From NCBI GenBank assembly GCA_030248195.1, contig JASAND010028470.1, forward strand, positions 35,635 through 99,634: 64,000 bases of DNA, in the 5' to 3' direction. This document shows, piece by piece, positions 56,529-64,000 of this stretch (its first letter is position 1; each line of letters opens with the position of its first letter). This stretch comes from Trissonchulus latispiculum (Eukaryota > Nematoda > Enoplea > Enoplida > Ironidae). Below the pieces are notes generated by a model. The model had not been told where the DNA came from. It was given only the letters and a program-made list of their open reading frames with translations, and did no database searches. The translations under genes were made by a program, and so were the position numbers.

Positions 56529-57509
56529 GGTGGTGATTCCTTTTGGAGACATCAACTTTGAACCCTTATTACTCATTCATTACCTGGAGTTAAGAAGCCA
56601 TTTTTATATCAAAATGGAGCTTAACATTTTTTGTTTCTAATAAATGCAAGAAAACTAGCTTCAGTTTTCGGAAACTATTTTACTGCATGTTCGAAGTACT
56701 TTAATTTTCCAGATTTTTTGCAGACTGAAGTAAATTTTTTGTGAGCCATCGATTATACCATTCGATACCTCTATCAAATACCTGGGGACCCTTTTTTAGT
56801 TATTATGAAACCGCTCTTCGTAATGGAGATATTAGCTAAAATGTATGCGCAACCTGGATTTTGCCTACTTTTCCCAACTTTAGCAAGCGACCACTTTAGC
56901 TAGAAAGCAGCAATCGGGGCAACTAAAAAAGGGTCCCTGGGTATTTTTGTGTAAAACATGTCTAGTAAGTGGCAACTCTCTATCATGCATAGTAAATGCT
57001 CCACAATCGCTGGAAAAAATTTGGTCATGTTTTTGCAAAAACTACATTTTTTATGATAGCAGCATACAAGATAGCATTTAGAAGATTATAACGACACGCA
57101 TAATCGGCCTCGACGGGACCTTCAAATTGACGCCATTCATTTGATTTTACGGCTTGCGTAGCTCAAGAAACGGCGGATTATTTGATTTCTGCAAAAATGA
57201 CAAGTTTTCAACGCCAATATAAGAAAATCAGTTATATCTCACTATAGAGAAACGCTAGAAAGGTGCTTCAAAAAGCAAAAATGTAGAGCTCAACAAGATC
57301 TTTCGAATGAATATAATCATAGCTATGCAACTACTGCCTAATTGTCAAAAAGCTGCAAAAACCGCCCTGAACGGAAACGTTGAGGTTTTGAAGCGGGATT
57401 GCGCGGAGGGTGTTAGAATGCTAAAAGAACTTATTTTGGAAAGTTTCATGAAATTTCATCCTGATTTGGACCGTCAACCAATAATATGTGCCCAAAAGGA
57501 ATCACCACC
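56529..57509 (-). mobile_element. TTAA-flanked element T, copy 3 (inverted)
   Basis: GGTGGTGATTCCTTTTGG and CCAAAAGGAATCACCACC ends are perfect 18-bp inverted repeats between TTAA (56525-56528 and 57510-57513). The interior matches copies 1 and 2 in reverse orientation (e.g. gcgggattgcgcgg at 57393 against ccgcgcaatcccgc at 43250). Confidence 0.9.
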
Positions 57510-57587
57510 TTAAACTTTTTAAATTAATTTTTGAAAATTTTAAATTTGAATCCGTATCAAGACTGCTGACTGCTGACTGCAAGATCC

Positions 57588-58146
57588 TCATACTTGGTTT
57601 GAACTGGATCCTTCCAGTGACTGCTGGAATTGAGAAAAGCTACTGCTCAACAACAATCTAGTTTCATTGGAATCAATCTTCCTTCCATTCGTGGCTGTAA
57701 ATCGTCCTCCTACGTTTCCCGTGGCAAGGTATACACATGCGACGAGCCGCCTCAAACTTGCAATCTTTGGGTTAGTGTTGTTCACCAGACCTGACCAGAC
57801 CAGCTGGCCCACATTTCACACTCCATGGTGGGCGCCGGCTAATGCGGTCAGATGGTGACAGTTTTCTGGCCTGTCGCCTTATACTGGTAACCATCTGTCT
57901 TGAAAACTATCAAATATTTCATATTATTTTATGTTTTTGGTTGTATTTTAAATATATTCAGTGCAAATTGGGGCCGGCTAATCGTTGGGCTGTTCCCGTG
58001 ATCAGCACGGCAGCATATTCTACAGACTCTGGATAGTGGACCTGAGCCGGTCCGCCAGTCCTCACAGGGCCGGTTATTAACACTAATCCAGTGATGCTGA
58101 CACCACCACCAAGGCTCACGCAAGAAGTTGGACCGGTCAATAACAA
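57588..58146 (-). CDS. candidate exons of unknown gene
   Basis: Two minus-strand open stretches look codon-like. The one at 57958-58146 is rich in Gly, Thr and Val (ITGLVLITGPVRTGGPAQV) and ends at a stop. The one at 57588-57812 has LRRLVACVYLATGNVGGRFT and a Ser-rich end before a stop. Neither has a recognised domain, and splice sites are uncertain. They lie just downstream of the ZP gene's polyA signal, so they are not part of that transcript. Confidence 0.25.
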
Positions 58147-58640
58147 TAATCTGGGTTAATTTCCCTTGCGTTAACTAACTACTTGCGCTGTGTTATTGTA
58201 TTGCCCTACTTCGTGTCTGCTAGGTTGTTTTAACGTTTGCTGTAATCAGTGTAATATGAGTAAATGTGCTGCACTTTGAAACAGTTATAATAGGGTAAGT
58301 ACAATTATTTTTAGTTTGCGTTGACGTAGTTTACACTTTTTATTCGCCCAGAGGCGTAATTATTGCTTCGGAAAATGGAGGTATACACTATTGCTCAATT
58401 CTTTAATCGGCACGTTTCAGCATGTTTACCACCGTTTTCAGCTTCAGCTTCTTTTTTTAGCCGTGGCCTGCATTCTTGATATCAAAGCAATCGTGGAATT
58501 TAAAATTCTGGGGTTGTTGTTGTTGGGAAAAAGATCTCAGAAGCCAGCTCCTGTCTAGATGAAAGACACCTTTACTTTTTGAGCTTGGTTTGCCTCACTA
58601 ATAATTAGCTTCGCATCGTTACTTGCTTTATGTCGGAAAC

Positions 58641-58646
58641 TTTATT
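58641..58646 (-). terminator. polyA signal AATAAA of ZP-domain gene
   Basis: AATAAA on the minus strand, 82 bp after the stop codon at 58730-58728. Confidence 0.6.
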
Positions 58647-58727
58647 TAGTGCAATGGGAATGTAAAAATTGACTGTCAGTGTACAGAAGAACGTATATAC
58701 ATTAGTAATCAACCGTTCGTTGGATTT

Positions 58728-58917
58728 TCATGTGAAAAGCTGATGCTGTGGCTGCAGTTGTTTTGTGTCGTTTTTGAATGAAGGCAGATACGTGAGCACT
58801 TCGTTGTCCAAAATCACTGTTTTACTTTGCTTGTCATATTTTCTAGTCCATCTAACTTCGTGGTAATCTTTGTTGTAGTTATCTTTCGCTGGATTTTTCT
58901 TGTAGTCATGTTCTTGT
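58728..58917 (-). CDS. ZP-domain protein, terminal exon
   Basis: The acceptor is aattgtttcag; the exon begins with one base that completes the split codon of the upstream exon (phase 2), and runs to TGA 58730-58728. It encodes a polar, Lys/Asp/Asn-rich tail (e.g. HDYKKNPAKDNYNKDYHEVR) ending LQPQHQLFT. There is no obvious transmembrane segment and no ZP-C cysteine pattern. The protein seems to end soon after a ZP-N-like module, unless an additional exon in the 58918-59256 interval was missed. Confidence 0.6.
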
Positions 58918-59256
58918 CTGAAACAATTATATATAACCAACAGTACTACCACATTCAACCGCTACTCGCATATAATAACAGGGAGTCCGATTCTGGAGGG
59001 TCTACCTCAAAATTCGGAAAAAATGTAAATTGATATATTTTTGGTCAAAAATTAGTAAAGAATGAAAATTTTTGGCGATTTTAAGAAATCTTTTAAAAAA
59101 ACTCCGCCTCCTGTCGTCCAAGAATAGAGCTGAATTTAGAAACCCAACCGAACCACATTACATCAAGTAACCGAAGGAATGAAATATATGTAATGGATTG
59201 AAAATTTGATGAAGTAATTAGTAAAATAGCATCAACTAAGAAAAGTAAGTATATAC

Positions 59257-59417
59257 TTGTCAGTTGTTGGAATCATTTCCACCATTTCATTGACAGTAAT
59301 TTCTCCACCGACCGTCGGAGATCTCATGTCACACGTCATAGTGAACGCAGCGTCATCCAGTGTTAGCAACTGAGCGTGATGCTGCACTATGACCGTGCTG
59401 GTAAAAACATTAGTTTC
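59257..59417 (-). CDS. ZP-domain protein, middle exon
   Basis: Acceptor ttattcaatag, donor AA|GTATAT. The exon starts in phase 0, matching the end of the upstream exon, and ends in phase 2, matching the start of the terminal exon. The peptide has STVIVQHHAQLLTLDDAAF then FTMTCDM, the β-strand and cysteine pattern typical of the end of the ZP-N subdomain (V-V-Q-x-H-x-x-x-x-T-x-x-D-x-x-x-x-x-x-C). Confidence 0.65.
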
Positions 59418-59882
59418 CTATTGAATAAATGAAATTTAATTACAATTAGAACAAACAAAGAACAACAATTAATAAGTTAAGCACAAGCCAAATCTTAACA
59501 GTCTCTTCACGAAGCGATCTGGGTGCTTATGCCATAACTTCTGCTGGGTGATTACAGATTTGAATACTGTCAACACTATATACTCAACTCAACAGACGCT
59601 GCCAAGACATCGCAAATCCCAGACGAATTCCTATCAGCCGAGATATGCCGTCGTCTGTGCTTAAAACATGCGCCTATTTTTAACAAATACAATATATTAT
59701 ATTTTAACCTGCAGAGATATATCGTTGTACAATAAAAAGTACAACTCAAAACTCATTTAGCGCGTTTGGCTAAGACTGTAGAAGCCCTAGGCTTGCAGCA
59801 TACAATACAGAAGTATGCTATAATGAATCTGATTTTGCTTCGTAAAAATTGACTTAAAGCTTAACGTCACCACATTATATAC

Positions 59883-60073
59883 CTTTTCAACAGTATTGCA
59901 TCCATGGTAAGGCACTTGTATTGAAAATTTTTGACTAAAATTAACTTCCTTATAACAACCGTCCTTTTTGTAACTGCCCTCGGGATAAATAACGCCAGAA
60001 AAATCTTCATCGATGCTGGTAAAATGAATCACCATATAGTCCTTGAGACATACTAGCTGGGCACGAATTTCTC
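59883..60073 (-). CDS. ZP-domain protein, upstream exon (start of ZP-N)
   Basis: Acceptor ttttatatttgcag at 60074 and donor AAG|GTATAT at 59882. It carries VCLKDYMVIHFTSIDEDFSG followed by VIYPEGSYKKDGC and FSIQVPYHGCNT. This fits ZP-N: Cys-x-x-x-x-M-x-V-x-F, a G-x-I-Y strand, Cys, then P-x-x-x-C-x-T. ZP proteins polymerise in extracellular coats, cuticles or apical matrices. The signal peptide and any further N-terminal domains must lie above 60074 but were not identified. Confidence 0.7.
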
Positions 60074-60616
60074 CTGCAAATATAAAAGAACATATGACAC
60101 TAACATTTTAATGACCGAAAAACTTGGAATCACCAATTGAGGCTGTTTTACAACGAGCTTCAAGAGCGCTCACAGTTTAGGTTAGTTAATCAGCTCAGGG
60201 ACTCAGGTTAGTTCAGGACTGCTGCCCGTACGCTCTCTCCTGGTTCGGAATGGGCCTTTGACCTAGAAATGCATGATTTGCATTATTTCATTATAAATTC
60301 ACGGACTGTTTCTTTCACGGATCTGTTTACCAGTTTAGTCAATTTCCTTGCTGTTGTTTTAATTATCATAAGCAAGAGTTTACAATAGGAATTAGGAAGA
60401 GTAAACCATGAGCTCTTATTAATGTAGTAAGCTTGCAATATGCTCGAAAGTAGAAACATTAAGGACGCAATCTGGCTTCTGACTGTGCAAACCGTGCTAC
60501 GTTAACATTTTTCATCAAAGGGTGTTTTCGACAAATTAAATACTGTAGTTCCTTGAGCCAGGAAAGGCGTACAGCAGTAATTTTTTATATCACTATTTTG
60601 CGGAGCAGGTTCCCTA
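60074..60616. other. no further exon recognised upstream of ZP gene
   Basis: Unique sequence without a clear start codon exon or signal-peptide frame. A local cagg(tt)agtt duplication occurs at 60178-60215. Confidence 0.35.
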
Positions 60617-60712
60617 TCAAAACGTCTAAAGTCAAAACGTCTAAAGTTTATAACGTCTACCGACGAAACGTCTAACAACAAAACGTCTACTGATAAAACG
60701 TTTAAATTTTTC
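60617..60712. repeat. aaaacgtctaaag minisatellite
   Basis: About seven degenerate units of 13-16 bp (aaaacgtctaaagtc, gaaacgtctaacaac and so on). Confidence 0.85.
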
Positions 60713-61255
60713 AAAATTGCGTGACCCGTTCAAAATGTCAAATATCGTCTTCTAAAGAACGCAAACCAGATTTACTGACATTTTAAAGTAAACCTATTAA
60801 ATTAAATTCTACGTCTAGTTTATTGTTTTATACTAAAATTAAAATTTACAATAAGTTGAATTCTAAAAGTGCTTCTCAAAATTTTAGAACTTCGGTTAAG
60901 ATTTAAAATTAAATTAAAATTTAGATGAAAACTGTGAAGTTTTAGTCCAGGTTGAGTTTGCCAGATTATGAATTTCATACTGATTTCTGGGAAACTGGGC
61001 CATATATTGGGCCAAAAGTGATCCTTAGGAAACTTGACTTTGATGTACACTGACCCAGAGGGTACACAACATTTGTGACCCAAGACCCAGTGAGTGACCC
61101 AAGTAAAAATTTTACCATGACCAAATTTTGACTTTAGACTTAAACGGACACCTGCGTAGTATACCTTTTTAACGATATAAATCAGATTTATAATTTAGAC
61201 AAATTTAATAATTTAATAAATAAATTTAAATTTAAATAATTTAATAAATAATTTA
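60713..61255. other. no recognisable feature
   Basis: AT-rich sequence without a supportable gene. Confidence 0.35.
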
Positions 61256-61303
61256 GACAATCTAGACAATTTAGACAATTTAGACAATTTAGACAAATTC
61301 GGC
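61256..61303. repeat. gacaattta microsatellite
   Basis: About five units of agacaattt in a row. Confidence 0.8.
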
Positions 61304-61589
61304 AACAACGTAAGGAATTGTATTTTGAATAAATGATGAAGTTCCTTGAATGTTCGTGGAAAGGATGTTTTTGTTTTATTGCCAGATTTGTAAGAAATTG
61401 ACTGAACCCGAACTACATATTCTTATATCGTTAAAAACATCTAGTAACTAGACTACATTCAAAAGCTAGAAAAATTTTCAGAATTTCCCGACTGAAAGTG
61501 TTATTTAAAAGCTAGAGAAATTTTGAAAATTTGCAGGCGAAAACTTAATTTTTGGATACATTTTTCAAAACATCTGAAACAAATTACAC

Positions 61590-61735
61590 TGGAACCGGTC
61601 CGGTTCCAAATGCTACCGGTTCCGGTTCCGGTTCCGGTTCCGGTTCCGGTTCTAAAAATCCTTCCGGTTCCGGTTCTAAAAATCCTTCCGGTTCCGGTTC
61701 CGGTTCCGGTTCTACCGGTTCCAGTGGAACCGTTC
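61590..61735. repeat. (GGTTCC)n minisatellite with inverted edges
   Basis: Runs of ccggttccggttccggtt broken by taaaaatcctt. The edges actggaaccggt and accggttccagt are inverted, so it may be a tiny hAT-type remnant. A related stretch lies at 37309-37370. Confidence 0.75.
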
Positions 61736-62159
61736 CGAGCACTAATCTAGTTATCCTCTCCGCAACATATTAGTGTTATATGAGTTTACCTGAACGTACA
61801 GTATATATTTGGTTTGTTGAATGCCAGATTTTGAAAAATGTGAGCTTAACAAGTTTACACGCTGTGAAGTCCCCCTCCACCTGAGACTTCGGTCTTATAT
61901 AATGTTTCGAGCATATTGCAAACCTAATATATTATAACAAGAGCCCATAATATAGATGCATAAGAGTGTGACAGCTAGCAGGCTTCCCGTTATCAGCTGC
62001 AGGTGCATGCTCTGTGCGCTAACAGCTGATTCTCCTCCCCCCCCCCCACTAAAGTGTAGCCAGTACACGTTTTTGTGTGCTTAGAGGCTTCGAACGCAAA
62101 CATAGCGTTCGAATGTCTCTAAAGTGAGCTTACATTTTAGTCAGTCAGCCGTTAGCGCA

Positions 62160-64000
62160 GAGTTGTAAGTGAGTCGCGGGTACCCGCGGGTCAAAGCGGG
62201 TCAATACTCAATGGTCACTTTTGATCATGCACCAATATTACGGCAACTTTTGGGCTAATTTTTACTAGAAAATTTTCAATTTGGATTAGATTTTTAGTTT
62301 TACTCTAGCTTTGATTATGTTTTGTATTTATTATACATTATAGCTCTTATAATGAAACTATTTTGATTCTGGCTTGATACAGAGTTGGAAGTGGTACCCG
62401 CGGGTCGACTTTCAGGTCAGAGTGTAGCCGCGGGTCAGAGCGGGTTAAGAGTTATTTTTGTTCACACCATCTTTACGCAATATTTTAGGCTAATTTCACC
62501 AGAAAATTTACAATTTATGTTGAAATTTCGTTTTTTCGCTAACTTTTGGCCCTTTTTTATATCTTTATACATTATAATATTGCTTTTATGATAAAATTAT
62601 TTATTTCTATTCTATCTTGAATCTTCAGTGAAAAATATTTCAGTAATATTTCCCGAACATAGTCATTGTCAATATTATTATCACGCAAAGCCTTTAATGC
62701 GTCTGCATTTACTGACATACCGTTTGTGAGAAAACAATGTTGACAGCTCGCTACAACAGCCTGCAAATCTACCTTTCCGTAAAGAGAGTGAGCTGCTTCC
62801 AATAAACAATTAATGTCAAGCTTGAAATTTCGACATGGTTCAAAGAGTGATGACCATTCCTAATTTTATTGGTAGGTGCTAATAAAGTGTATAATATAAA
62901 TAAACTGCTAAAATGGTAGTTTGCTATCATATGCGGGTTAAGAGTGGACAGTGTTATATAAACGCTCCTGCGGTAGTTGCTGCTTAGCTGTAAAAATAGA
63001 TAAGAATGAACTGAACTTTAACGAAATTACTACAAGAAAATAGACTTTCTTCACAACTTTGCCTAAATACTGATTCTACTGACCGATCGAGGTCCCAACA
63101 CTTTTGAGATAGCATAGCATCCTCAGAACTAACGAAAATGTAGATGAAATCTGACGGAGTTAGCTGTGAACGCCATAGTTTTGTTTGAAAGTTTTAATAC
63201 TTCACAATGTCCATTTTTAAACCATTAATTTTGCTCGATGCATGCAATAGAGAGTACTTAAATAAGCAAAAATGTCCAAATTTAAGAAGTGGGTCCAGTG
63301 GGTCGACGAAATCTCAGTGGGCCACGGGTCCGCGGATCGTGGGTACCAGCGGGTCACAAAATTGCGACCCACTTCCAACTCTGGAATCTTCAGTCAAACA
63401 TAATCTAGTAATAGTTTTCTGACACAAGCAGTGACTTTACCTATGTATTTTATGACGCCAAAGTTATGATGTTCTGCATTGATTGCCAAACCGTTGTGCG
63501 AAAATAATTTTGACAGCTTATCCTGCAAATCTAATCTTTCCGAAAAGAATATGATGAGCTGTTTCTGGTAAAGATTTTATAATTTCAAGCTTGGAATTTC
63601 GACATAGTTCGACGAGTTATGATAATTACAAATTTGACTTGTAGGAATGAAGCGATTTTATGTCAACGGCTAAAATGGTAGTTAGCTATTTTATTCAGGT
63701 TTGGAGATGACATTTTATATAAAAACTCATGCGGGAAACGCCACCCAGATGTAAGAAATAAACCACAAGGGACTGAACTTTTATGAAATTTGCACAAGAA
63801 AAAATATATATCATTATACTTTAACAAAAAATATATACTTTATCTTCAAAACTTTGCCTGAATACTGGATCCTACTGGTTGATTGAGATTCCAGCACATC
63901 TAACACGTTTGCAAGCATGGCATAGCATGTGTAATGGAAAAGGCAAAATAAAACCTAAAATGGGCAAGGAAAAGCTCAATTTGTAGTAAATCATGACTCG
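62160..64000. mobile_element. hAT-like element inserted into a relative, with shared exon-like segment
   Basis: CAGAGTTG ends occur at 62160 (cagagttgtaagtgagtcg) and 62381 (cagagttggaagtgg), and the mirrored right end (cgacccacttccaactctg) at 63364-63382. The ~220 bp after each left end are similar to one another. The segment from gaatcttcag at 62613 reappears from 63384 to the window edge. The simplest reading is that one full element (62381-63382) sits inside another (62160-62380 plus 63383 onward). The expected octamer duplication is not clear. Confidence 0.65.
62575..62859 (-). pseudogene. exon-like segment carried by a hAT-like element
   Basis: On the minus strand a possible acceptor (aataaaattag) opens a frame of about 95 codons with ordinary protein composition: FEPCRNFKLDINCLLEAAH, LQAVVASCQHCFLTNGMSV and DALKALRDNNIDNDYVREIL (adjacent, not continuous here). 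I do not recognise the family. The related segment at 63384-63650 has in-frame stops and frameshifts at the matching places, so at least that copy is dead. Capture of a host exon by the transposon is one explanation; a degraded element-encoded protein is another. Confidence 0.35.

Noticed and set aside
61523..61773. Frames giving Pro-Val or Gly-Ser repeats
   Set aside because: Translation of the GGTTCC minisatellite.

Overview
The window looks like invertebrate animal nuclear DNA: AT-rich, gene-poor, with short exons, GT/AG splice sites, at least one very long intron, and most of the sequence made of DNA transposons. No bacterial features, rRNA genes or CRISPR arrays are visible. I cannot name the species. 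Many runs of 8 or more G or C make the sequence rich in potential G-quadruplex motifs; I recall salp (pelagic tunicate) genomes being described that way, but this is weak evidence.

Host genes. Four pieces of host coding sequence can be supported. (1) Minus strand, 17605-17753: the first coding exon of a TDP-43 (TARDBP)-like RNA-binding protein, with a strong start context and a GTAAGT donor. A Gly/Arg-rich exon on the same strand at 988-1271 may or may not belong to the same gene. (2) Plus strand: a seven-transmembrane receptor gene with a TM1 exon (32121-32348) and a TM2-TM6 exon (47373-48062). They join in phase across a 15-kb intron and the second is followed by a roughly 200-bp GT microsatellite. 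(3) Minus strand, 60073-58641: three phase-compatible exons of a ZP-domain protein with a polyA signal. (4) A few unassigned exon-like open stretches (29378-29565, 57588-58146, 62575-62859).

Mobile DNA. 1-17 kb: a MITE with a perfect 27-bp inverted repeat, two copies of a composite element carrying two tandem arrays (~150 bp and 163 bp), several hAT-like elements with 8-bp target duplications, and a TTAA-flanked element carrying a second TTAA-flanked element. 18-22 kb: nested insertions of G-tract elements (termini CATAGTTTCC or CATAGGTGTA) with perfect or near-perfect 8-bp target duplications, four levels deep, inside a broken copy of the element seen intact at 6.8-8.2 kb. 24.8-29.3 kb: the minus-strand ruin of a Maverick/Polinton-like element (integrase, capsid-associated proteins, basic protein), broken by three later insertions. 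32.6-38.5 kb and 43-45.3 kb: hairpin-rich composite elements, large foldback elements, and a hAT element carrying a Harbinger-like element. 50.3-55.6 kb: a 5-kb non-coding hairpin-rich block of unknown nature. 62-64 kb: a hAT-like element inserted into a relative, both carrying the same exon-like segment.

The genes do not form a pathway. The window is best read as long introns and intergenic DNA of three or more unrelated genes, filled by successive transposon waves whose relative ages can be read from the nesting.
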